The position numbers and the translations under genes are program-made. A stretch of 64,000 nt of DNA from Sphingomonas phyllosphaerae 5.2 (GTDB lineage Bacteria; Pseudomonadota; Alphaproteobacteria; Sphingomonadales; Sphingomonadaceae). Shown in pieces: positions 1-6,446 of this stretch. Where the stretch lies: assembly GCF_000419605.1 (NCBI RefSeq), contig NZ_ATTI01000001.1:314001-378000 (forward strand), given 5' to 3'. Position 1 is the stretch's first letter. Each line of letters opens with the position of its first letter. The notes beneath the pieces were generated by a model. The model was not told the DNA's origin. It did no database searches and saw only the letters and a program-made list of their open reading frames with translations.

Positions 1-279
1 GAACGGCGAGGTGTAGTTGCGGACGTTCGTCACGCGCTTGTCGAGCAGCACGGGCTTGCCAGTCGCCTTGTCGATTCGCTTGCCCGGCACCTTGTGCGGG
101 AAGCCCCACGCCATGACGTCGAGCGCGCGGGCGCCGTTCTCCTGACGAACGACGTACGCCGGTTTGTCCGGGAACAGCTCAGGCGGCGGGATCGTGAGAT
201 CGGGCGGGAAAGGGGAGGCGACGCCGTAGCGTTGCGCCAGCGCAGCCTGCGCCTCGGTCATCCGATACCTGTTGCACAT
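1..279 (-). CDS. SRAP/YedK-type abasic-site peptidase, 3' end outside window
   Basis: The first 93 codons of a minus-strand gene are present; the rest lies beyond base 1. The protein begins Met-Cys-Asn-Arg-Tyr (ATG at 279). Cys2 becomes the N-terminal catalytic residue after Met removal, and in this family it forms a thiazolidine crosslink with abasic sites in single-stranded DNA. Further family landmarks are the MAWGFP segment near residue 54 and TNVRNY near residue 85, the region that holds the conserved DNA-binding Asn-x-Arg. The family (SOS response-associated peptidase, HMCES/YedK) acts alone, so neighbours say little. The absence of a stop codon is due to the window edge, not damage. 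Confidence 0.88.
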   Translation of the reverse strand, partial: MCNRYRMTEAQAALAQRYGVASPFPPDLTIPPPELFPDKPAYVVRQENGARALDVMAWGFPHKVPGKRIDKATGKPVLLDKRVTNVRNYTSPF

Positions 280-527
280 GGGCCGATGATGTCACGTGAT
301 TTGCCCGACGCCAATATGGCCCAGCCCCAGCCAAATCTCTCACACAGCTCGTTTCAGCGGTGCCGGCCTTTTATGATCGGAGAGCGTCGTCACCAGACGC
401 TCGATCACCGGCGCCGCGTTCGAGGGCTTTCGCGGGATCGTGGCGCGAGCCGCCGCTGTTCGCATCCAGCCACCACCTGCCATCGTACCTGCGGTGCTTC
501 GCGCGATTGCAGCCGAGCAGGAGAGAC

Positions 528-1082
528 ATGATGAAGAACACCATCCGTATGGCTGTCGCGGCATTGGCGCTGGTCGGTGTCGCCCCCGTGGTGTCGGCGC
601 AGGCTAATCCGAAAGTCGGTGGCGCGGCCATGTACCCCACCAAGACCATCGTTGAGAATGCCATCCAGTCGAAGGACCACACCACCCTGGTCGCCGCGGT
701 CAAGGCGGCTGGCTTGGTGGAGACGCTGTCGGGTCCGGGGCCGTTCACCGTCTTCGCGCCGACCAACGCCGCCTTCGCCAAGCTGCCGGCGGGCACCGTC
801 GATACGCTGCTCAAGCCCGAGAACAAGGCGACGCTAACCAGCGTGCTGACCTACCATGTCGTGTCGGGCACCATGACCTCGAAGCAGATTGCCGCGGCGA
901 TAAAGGCAGGCGATGGCAAGGCTGCGCTGACCACGGTCCAGGGCGAAACGCTGACCGCCATGATGCACGGCGGCAAGCTGATGCTGACGGACGCGAAGGG
1001 TGGCACGTCGATGGTGACGATCAAGGATGTGCGGCAGTCGAACGGCGTGATCCACGTCGTGGACACCGTGTTGATGCCCTAA
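528..1082 (+). CDS. secreted fasciclin (FAS1) domain protein
   Basis: A 184-residue protein with a Sec signal peptide (about residues 1-24, ending in an AQA-type cleavage site) followed by one FAS1 domain. The H1 box is visible as GPFTVFAPTNAAF, and the H2 box as the C-terminal NGVIHVVDTVLMP. FAS1 proteins of bacteria are periplasmic or surface adhesion-type proteins of unclear ligand. The start at 528 was chosen because AGGAG lies directly upstream (about 517-521) and the signal peptide starts here; reading further upstream adds a sequence without family resemblance. A 10-bp perfect hairpin follows the stop codon, so the gene is probably monocistronic. Confidence 0.9.
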   Translation: MMKNTIRMAVAALALVGVAPVVSAQANPKVGGAAMYPTKTIVENAIQSKDHTTLVAAVKAAGLVETLSGPGPFTVFAPTNAAFAKLPAGTVDTLLKPENKATLTSVLTYHVVSGTMTSKQIAAAIKAGDGKAALTTVQGETLTAMMHGGKLMLTDAKGGTSMVTIKDVRQSNGVIHVVDTVLMP

Positions 1083-1090
1083 CCACCTTT

Positions 1091-1114
1091 GGCCGGCAGC
1101 ATTCGCTGCCGGCC
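1091..1114 (+). terminator. hairpin after fasciclin gene
   Basis: Perfect 10-bp inverted repeat GGCCGGCAGC / GCTGCCGGCC with an ATTC loop, starting 9 bases after the fasciclin stop codon. There is no clear T-run behind it, so termination is inferred from position and stem strength. Confidence 0.55.
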
Positions 1115-1244
1115 TCCTGCATCGCTCGTGCTGCTGGTTGGCGTCCTTGAAACGCGCGGCAGGTCTGAATGAAGGGTGTAGTTCGAATATGCGGCGGGTG
1201 CGGGTGGCAGTCGCTCACAACGTGCTTAGAGCGGGAGAATATAC

Positions 1245-1643
1245 GTGCTGTTTCACACGATGGTCGGCTCCAATGACATTGAGCGGTCAAAACGCTTTTA
1301 CGACACCCTTCTCGGCACGCTCGGCATTGGGGAAGCGATCCTGAACATGGCCGACAGTGGCCATACACGTCTCATATATCGCGGTGAGGACGGAACAGCA
1401 TTCATTGTCAGTCAACCGATCGATGACAAGCCGGCTACTGTTTCAAACGGCAGCACGGTCGCCTTCCAGTGCGGCTCCCCGGAGCAAGTGCAGCAATTCC
1501 ATGACGTTGCTGTCGCGGCTGGAGGGACATCGATTGAAGCTCCGCCTGGCCCCCGTCACACGGCATCCATGGGCACCCTCGAGCTTGCCTATGTTCGCGA
1601 CCCGGACGGCAACAAGCTTTGTGGCATTCACCGTTCCGGATGA
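1245..1643 (+). CDS. VOC (glyoxalase/bleomycin-resistance) family protein
   Basis: 132 residues, the usual length for a single vicinal-oxygen-chelate domain protein built of two beta-alpha-beta-beta-beta modules. The opening MVGSNDIERSKRFYDTLL is the classic first strand and helix. The C-terminal part contains TLELAYVRDPDGNKLCGIH, where the DPDGN turn is the usual family ending. Substrate cannot be told from sequence; such proteins range from metal-dependent lyases to binding proteins. The start is GTG, preceded by GGGAGA at about 1232-1237 with suitable spacing. Confidence 0.8.
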   Translation: MLFHTMVGSNDIERSKRFYDTLLGTLGIGEAILNMADSGHTRLIYRGEDGTAFIVSQPIDDKPATVSNGSTVAFQCGSPEQVQQFHDVAVAAGGTSIEAPPGPRHTASMGTLELAYVRDPDGNKLCGIHRSG

Positions 1644-1695
1644 ATAGACATGGAGTAGGCGCGCTACGAATAATGGTGGCAAGCCTACTCCGGGC

Positions 1696-1893
1696 TTAAA
1701 GGCGATTTTCCTCTTCGACGTCAGCGCCCTGTTCAATCAACCGTTGCGCGCTCCAGCGATAGGCCAGATGGCAGCCCGCCCATGGATGCCGGAGCTCGGC
1801 AGTCGCAGCCGTCCATATTTTAGTCAGCAGCCGCTGCTCGCGCACAAACAGGCGCAGGACGTGCAGGGCAAGGCGCGCCTTGATCGTTGCCCA
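1696..1893 (-). pseudogene. 3' fragment of a paralogue of the gene at 3005-3553
   Basis: Reading the minus strand from 1893 to the TAA at 1696 gives 65 residues with clear resemblance to the C-terminus of the protein at 3005-3553. Shared elements in order are RLAL-x-VLR, LLT, WTAA, PW-x-G, A-x-RW and a final Gly. The reading frame is closed upstream by a TAG at 1894-1896 and has no start codon. I could not find the N-terminal CxxC part in other frames. I read this as a 5'-truncated remnant of a second family copy. Confidence 0.6.
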
Positions 1894-1898
1894 CTACG

Positions 1899-2240
1899 AT
1901 ATGCGGCCCTCAGGCGGCGGCGAGCGCGATCTGCGGCTAGGACATGCGGTTCTCGGTTGCACATGGCGCGATCGAAGCAACCGAGGACCTAAACTTCAAA
2001 GCCTTGTTCCCGATTAAAGCCGCGGTCTGCCGGCGTCCGCCGGAGCTCTCCACTACACTCGTATAGTACGGGATCCTGCCCAAGCAGTAGCTGCGCATAT
2101 TTACAATGAAGATGTCATTTTTCACAATACATCGTCCTAATCCAATTGGAGTATTGCTATTGAGTGGGGTCCATCACAAGAAGGTTATCGCGGGCGCTGA
2201 AGGCTTCAAGCATCTACTGTTTCATTAGTAGGTTTTGGGA
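1899..2240. other. gene-poor stretch upstream of PEP-CTERM gene
   Basis: No convincing gene is seen between the fragment ending at 1893 and the PEP-CTERM gene. The last 150 bases before 2249 are relatively AT-rich and probably hold that gene's promoter. A 62-codon minus-strand frame ending at 1937 lacks any recognisable feature and is not called. Confidence 0.4.
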
Positions 2241-2248
2241 GAGGGCAC

Positions 2249-2920
2249 ATGCGGAAATTCATTCTTGCTTGCGGTGTTGCGGCGATTTTTACATCGGTCC
2301 AATCGTCCGCGGCTACCTACATGATCGGGGACAATGATGGCTTTGGCGTCGGCGTTTCGGATAATGCAGACCACCCTTTTACGGGCCTCCCCCCATACGA
2401 CAACCGGAGCGCAGCCGAAAAGGCTGCAATGAACGGGGCGCAATACACCGACACTTATAGCACGACACAGCCGGGCTACAGTCCGCAGGCGGGCGCAATC
2501 GCCACCTTTATTTTCACCAACCTGGGAAGCGGCTGGACACAGGGGGCGATGACCTTCGATTTGGCCGACTTTCAAGCCAGCACCTTTGGCGCGACAGTCG
2601 TTACATACAACGGTTTCGTTCAGAACTGGGCCTTCAACGACGGGTATCCTAAAACAGCGATCCACTCTTTCGATCTACAACAGAACGTTCTCAACTCTAT
2701 AAATTCGTTGGGGAGCTTGACTGTCAAAATCGACCGCTCTGCTTCCACTGACTTCTACGGCTTCGACTATGCTATGCTAACGGATTACAACATAGTCACC
2801 CCCATGCCCGCTGTTCCGGAGCCGGCGACTTGGGCGATGATGATCCTCGGTTTCGGTGTGGTGGGGCACTTACTTCGTCGCGGTAAGTCGCACGTGCGAA
2901 CCGCCATTCGCTTCACCTAA
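2249..2920 (+). CDS. PEP-CTERM (PEPxxWAM) exported protein
   Basis: 223 residues. An N-terminal signal peptide (about 1-22, ending SSAA) is followed by a beta-rich, Thr/Ser/Gly/Asn-rich exported body. The C-terminus carries the motif PEPATWAMM, a hydrophobic helix (ILGFGVVGHLL) and an RR cluster: the tripartite PEP-CTERM sorting signal recognised by an exosortase. The Ala-Met form of the motif is the subtype common in sphingomonads. Such proteins are thought to be sorted to the surface or matrix during exopolysaccharide production. The body matches no family I recognise. A strong GGGAGAGGG ribosome site lies just before the ATG. Base composition is visibly lower in GC than most neighbours, which suggests acquisition. 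Confidence 0.85.
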   Translation: MRKFILACGVAAIFTSVQSSAATYMIGDNDGFGVGVSDNADHPFTGLPPYDNRSAAEKAAMNGAQYTDTYSTTQPGYSPQAGAIATFIFTNLGSGWTQGAMTFDLADFQASTFGATVVTYNGFVQNWAFNDGYPKTAIHSFDLQQNVLNSINSLGSLTVKIDRSASTDFYGFDYAMLTDYNIVTPMPAVPEPATWAMMILGFGVVGHLLRRGKSHVRTAIRFT

Positions 2921-2944
2921 GCACTCGCAAACTGGGCTCGATAG

Positions 2945-2977
2945 AAGACCGTCGCTTGCGCGAGCGACGGTCTTTCT
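2945..2977 (+). terminator. intrinsic terminator after PEP-CTERM gene
   Basis: AGACCGTCGCT / AGCGACGGTCT forms a perfect 11-bp stem (2946-2956 with 2963-2973) around a TGCGCG loop, followed by TTCT. It lies 25 bases after the stop codon. Confidence 0.8.
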
Positions 2978-3004
2978 AAGCCCGTAATCGGGCGGAGGCA
3001 GTTC

Positions 3005-3553
3005 TCATCGAAACTCCGCCCACACCGGATGCCCTCGCTTCTCCAGCTCAGCGACAAGCCAGCGGTGCGCCTGCTGTGCGCCGCCCCACGGCTTGCCGAC
3101 GCTCTCCCGGGCCGCGGTCCAGAACGTCGTCAGCAGTTCGGAACTAGCAAGGCATGGACGCAGCACACGCAGTGCGAGGCGCACAGCCGGGGTGCAGACG
3201 TCCTCCCGCACCGCGCGCTGAGCGGCGTCCTTCAGCACAAGCAGCGCCAGGTTCATCACCAGCGTCCTGGCACGCTGCTCTCGTAGCTCGCGATCGTCTC
3301 GGCCGAACGGCACTGCGTCGACCTTCACGTCGTGCCCGGCGCCCACGTCGCAGCGCTGGCAGACAAACGCGCGCCGTGCAGTCGGCCAATCCATCGTCTG
3401 CCGGTGGAAGCTGCGTGATTTAATCACCGCCTCCAGATCGTGCACCTTCACCGTCTTGCAAACGCGGCACGTGACCCGGAGCGATGCCTCTATCTTCCGC
3501 AGGTCGTACAGGGTTTTGGGATCACCAACCATACCGCCTAAATCCCGGAACAT
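3005..3553 (-). CDS. hypothetical protein with two CxxC pairs
   Basis: About 182 residues from the ATG at 3553. Two Cys pairs, CRVC and CQRC roughly 40 residues apart, suggest a zinc-ribbon-like N-terminal half. The C-terminal half is helical, with the WTAARES and PWGGAQQAHRW segments. I do not recognise the family. It must be repeated locally, because the C-terminal half is echoed by the fragment at 1696-1893. No strong ribosome site marks the start: ATG at 3553 and ATG at 3532 are both possible, and 3532 gives the tighter VGDPKTLYDLR start. No function is proposed. Confidence 0.6.
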   Translation of the reverse strand: MFRDLGGMVGDPKTLYDLRKIEASLRVTCRVCKTVKVHDLEAVIKSRSFHRQTMDWPTARRAFVCQRCDVGAGHDVKVDAVPFGRDDRELREQRARTLVMNLALLVLKDAAQRAVREDVCTPAVRLALRVLRPCLASSELLTTFWTAARESVGKPWGGAQQAHRWLVAELEKRGHPVWAEFR

Positions 3554-3663
3554 TGCAGGAACAAAAAGGCTGGAAAGCGCAGCCAAGAGGGTGCATCTGA
3601 TAGCTAGAACCGCCCGCCAGCGAGTCGATGCGGGTGGACGCAGGTCGATCGAGGATCACGGAC

Positions 3664-3900
3664 ATGATGCAGATTGAAGGGTTGCCGCCCGCCCGGTCAC
3701 TGTCGTTTGGAGAATGGGTGCTCTCGCAGAAAGACCGTGGCGGGTTGATCGGCTCGCTCGCAACTGGCGCAGCCGCTGATCGCGCCTTCCCGAAGCAGGG
3801 CAACCCTGAAGACGTACGCGCTCGCCTCCGCACACTTCAGGCCGAAGGCGATATGTTCGAGGCGGTCGACGATGCCGAACTTGATTGGGCAGCCTACTAG
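3664..3900 (+). CDS. YozE-like (SAM-like fold) small protein
   Basis: 78 residues. The centre reads FGEWVLSQKDRGGLIGSLA followed by FPKQGNPEDVRARLRTLQA and an acidic DDAELDWAAY end. This resembles the small sterile-alpha-motif-like YozE group common in sphingomonads (recognition from memory, not a search). No function is known to me. Two ATG codons lie in tandem at 3664 and 3667, with GAGGA about 10 bases upstream. The next gene starts 3 bases after this stop, so the two are probably co-translated. Confidence 0.6.
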   Translation: MMQIEGLPPARSLSFGEWVLSQKDRGGLIGSLATGAAADRAFPKQGNPEDVRARLRTLQAEGDMFEAVDDAELDWAAY

Positions 3901-3903
3901 CCG

Positions 3904-4128
3904 GTGGCGAATGATCGCGCCGCGCCACCAGGCATCGGGCACAATGGAGGTGGCTGCCGGCTGTGCGAAAGCGAAGACCGCAATGCGCTGATCGAGCACG
4001 TCGCGCAGGCGCTATGGCAAAGCCGCGAACCGGACGGCGGATGGTCGTGGGAGACAGCGGGCGACCACTGGCGCCGGATTTTTCGTCAGCTCGCCGAGAC
4101 GGCGCTGGACGCGATGCGGTCTTCTTAG
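3904..4128 (+). CDS. small hypothetical protein with PPGIGHNGG motif
   Basis: 74 residues from a GTG start located 3 bases after the preceding stop, implying translational coupling. The N-terminus carries PPGIGHNGG, a short motif that recurs in small alphaproteobacterial and phage-related proteins. A CxxC-like C-R-L-C follows, then a helical region with WSWETAGDHWRRIFRQLAE. The mechanism is unknown; the motif and gene size fit a mobile-element or prophage accessory gene, but this is inference. Confidence 0.5.
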   Translation: MANDRAAPPGIGHNGGGCRLCESEDRNALIEHVAQALWQSREPDGGWSWETAGDHWRRIFRQLAETALDAMRSS

Positions 4129-4198
4129 CAAGAAAATCGGCGGACACCGGCGCTCCGATGCGGCTGGCACATAGGGCTAGCGCGTCGTAGCGAGCCGC

Positions 4199-4465
4199 AT
4201 GTTTAGCCGTTACCTACCTTCCGCTGCCATTTTTGTCACCACGGCAGCATGCACGCGCCTGGTGCTCCAGCATACGATAGACACGCGGTATCAGATCCTT
4301 GCCTTCTGGCTTTTCGGGGCCGTGCTGGAGGCCGCCATGTTTGCCTTGAGAAAGGATCATGATCTCCGCCGTCTGCTGATCAACGGGTGCGCCGCAACCG
4401 TGGCGATGGTCGTCGTGCGGCTCATACTTGAAGGCGTGCCCGAGAAGGTGGCGCATTTGCTTTAG
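4199..4465 (+). CDS. small hypothetical membrane protein
   Basis: 88 residues with three hydrophobic stretches: about 5-22, 33-50 (ILAFWLFGAVLEAAMFAL) and 62-80 (NGCAATVAMVVVRLILEG). A short charged loop, RKDHDLRR, separates the last two. No family is recognised. The ATG at 4199 has no strong ribosome site, so confidence in expression is moderate. Confidence 0.5.
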   Translation: MFSRYLPSAAIFVTTAACTRLVLQHTIDTRYQILAFWLFGAVLEAAMFALRKDHDLRRLLINGCAATVAMVVVRLILEGVPEKVAHLL

Positions 4466-4483
4466 CGCGCATCTGTGGGGCGG

Positions 4484-4645
4484 TTAGCTAGGATGCGCCT
4501 CGCTGTCTTTTTCCGCGTCTCCGCCTTCCGTCGGCTGCTCAGCAGCGACGAAGGATGCGCTCTCGTCACCACCGGAGTTGTCGCTCCGGTTCATCGTTTC
4601 CTGGAAATCGCTGGGCTTCGGCTCATTGGGCTTGTGATCCGACAT
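4484..4645 (-). CDS. small acidic disordered protein
   Basis: 53 residues rich in Asp, Glu, Ser, Pro and Asn, with no hydrophobic core, so probably unstructured. The start at 4645 (MSDHKPNEPK) was preferred because AGGAGAG lies immediately upstream at ideal spacing. The frame extends further 5' but without a ribosome site. No function is proposed. Confidence 0.5.
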   Translation of the reverse strand: MSDHKPNEPKPSDFQETMNRSDNSGGDESASFVAAEQPTEGGDAEKDSEAHPS

Positions 4646-4727
4646 ATGTCTCTCCTGGGCTGCCGTCTGAACGCTCAAACGCGGAGAGCGAGCCGACAAA
4701 CCACGCTTACCTAAAGCAACCTCTCGG

Positions 4728-4945
4728 ATGATGCGGCTGCGGCCACTTATCTGTCACGTCGTTCGCGTCCGTGACGGGGATGGGCCGTTGTGGTGCCAAT
4801 CAGGCAAGCTATCCGGGTTGCTGGGCTGCAGGCGCCGAACATCGAGAACGCAGCCCCTTGTCGTCGGCCAGCATGCCAGCGGCAGGCCTATGTCTGCGAC
4901 GATCCCGCCACGAGTATCGTCGCTCCCCTCGCTGAGCAAGGCTAA
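4728..4945 (+). pseudogene. remnant of a thermonuclease (SNase)-like gene, frameshifted
   Basis: The frame starting at 4728 reads ICHVVRVRDGDGPLWC-QSGK, matching the RVxDGD active-site strand of staphylococcal-nuclease-like proteins. Near 4808 the homology moves to another frame, AIRVAGLQAPNIENAAPCRR, matching the next strand (IRVAGxxAP). That frame ends at TAA 4943-4945. The C-terminal third expected for the family is missing. One indel plus truncation makes this a decayed gene; it sits about 140 bases upstream of the IS element. Confidence 0.6.
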
Positions 4946-5082
4946 ACCCAAAACCCTATCGCGTACTGCCTGCCGCCCGCGGGCTGGGGCTAACAGGACT
5001 TTCGTACGCCTGCCGGCGCCGAAACTCTTAAGGAGAGCTGCCCGTCCGCTTACGCGCGCAGAGAACCGCAGAGCGGCGGTTA

Positions 5083-5918
5083 CGGTCAGGACCCATTGAT
5101 GTGAGCGCCGCGATCTGATTCAGGCCCCGTGAGGAGAGCGTGGATGAGCGACCTGTACTGGTTGACGGATGAGCAGATGGCGCGCCTGCAGCCGTACTTC
5201 CCCAAGAGCCATGGCAAGCCGCGGGTCGATGACCGACGGGTGCTGAGTGGCATCGTCTTCGTCAATCGCAACGGACTGCGCTGGTGTGATGCACCGAGCG
5301 CGTATGGTCCGCACAAGACGCTGTACAACCGGTGGAAGCGCTGGGGTGAACGGGGCGTTTTCCTGCGCATGATGGAGGGTCTGGCGTCAGCGGAGGCCGT
5401 GCCGAAAACAGTCATGATCGACGCGACTTACCTGAAGGCACACCGCACGGCATCGAGCCTGCGGGTTAAAAAGGGGATCTCGGCCGCCTGATCGGCCGCA
5501 CGAAAGGCGGTATGAACACCAAGTTGCATGCCGTCAGCGATGCGGATGGGCGGCCCTTGAGCTTCTTCATGACCGCCGGGCAGGTCAGCGACTACACCGG
5601 CGCGGCAGCTCTGCTCGACGATCTGCCAAAGGCGCAATGGCTGCTTGGTGATCGCGGTTATGATGCGGATTGGTTCAGGGACGCCCTGGAAGCCAAGGGC
5701 ATCCAGCCCTGCATCCCGGGCCGTAGATCGCGCAACGAGCCGGTCAGGTACGACAAGCGGCGCTACCGGCGCCGCAGCCGCATCGAGATCATGTTCGGCC
5801 GCCTGAAAGATTGGCGCCGCGTCGCCACACGCTACGACCGATGCCCAACGGTCTTCCTCTCCGCCGTCGCCCTCGCGGCCACAGTCATCTTCTGGCTATG
5901 ACCAATGAGTCCTGACCC
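5083..5918 (+). mobile_element. IS5-family (IS427-like) insertion sequence, complete
   Basis: The 836-bp element is bounded by imperfect terminal inverted repeats: CGGTCAGGACCCATTG at 5083-5098, and GGGTCAGGACTCATTG read inward from 5918 (14 of 16 match). A TA dinucleotide flanks both ends (5081-5082 and 5919-5920), consistent with the short TA/TNA target duplication of the IS427 group. It carries one transposase split over two frames. Both ends and both reading frames are intact, so the copy could be active. Confidence 0.88.
5144..5901 (+). CDS. IS5-family transposase, -1 frameshift between two frames
   Basis: The first frame (5144-5491) has the N-terminal helix-turn-helix-like region and the first catalytic Asp in VMIDATYLKAHR. 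The second frame continues the homology as KGDLGRLIGRTKGGMNTKLHAV, followed by the second Asp (LLGDRGYDAD) and the Glu (RIEIMFGRLKDWRR), completing the DDE triad. The frames join by -1 slippage at GTT-AAA-AAG-GGG (5465-5476), giving about 252 residues. This is the arrangement many IS5-group elements use as programmed frameshifting. Without slippage the first frame ends after about 115 residues and lacks two catalytic residues. Confidence 0.88.
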
Positions 5919-5920
5919 TA

Positions 5921-6446
5921 GATACCCTCCGTCTCCGCCATAATCGCGTGCAAGGGCTCCGAGGTCCTGCATTCGATGACTTCGCGCTATAGTTCTCATC
6001 GCCCTGCCCAGGCCGGTCGCCACCCCGCATCGTGGCCAACGCTGTCGGTCTACATTGGCGTCCTGAGAAGGAAGTCATTCCGGATCGAGCGGTCAGTGGG
6101 GCGAACCCCAGCGATGGCATCGAAGCGCCCGCTGACCGATACCGCATCAGCTTCCTGCTGTGCTGAAGTGGCGCCGCACATGATGGGCCGGCGCGGTTCC
6201 TGCATCAGGCGCATCTCCGGCGCCTGCGATAAGGCTGCGGACTGCGCTTACGGCGGGCCGCCACGGCAATATTCCACCACGCCTCCCTTGCCCATTCATC
6301 GTATAAATTCCGGCATTTACCGCAAAATTATTGCCGCCATGCAGGTGAGCCGCTCCCTTTGAAGGGCAAGGAGGCCGGCACAGGAACGCTCAAAAGGGCG
6401 GGTTCGACCTTCTCGCGACGAACGAAGATGAAATCGGGAGAGGAAC
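5921..6446. other. intergenic stretch between IS and TonB receptor
   Basis: No gene is supported over these 526 bases. The last 150 bases (about 6290-6440) include an AT-rich patch around 6300-6335 that could be the promoter and leader of the receptor gene. The stretch nearest the IS shows no recognisable homology in any frame. Confidence 0.4.

Noticed and set aside
1744..1992. 82-codon plus-strand frame
   Set aside because: It is the antisense of the truncated CxxC-protein fragment and has no ribosome site.
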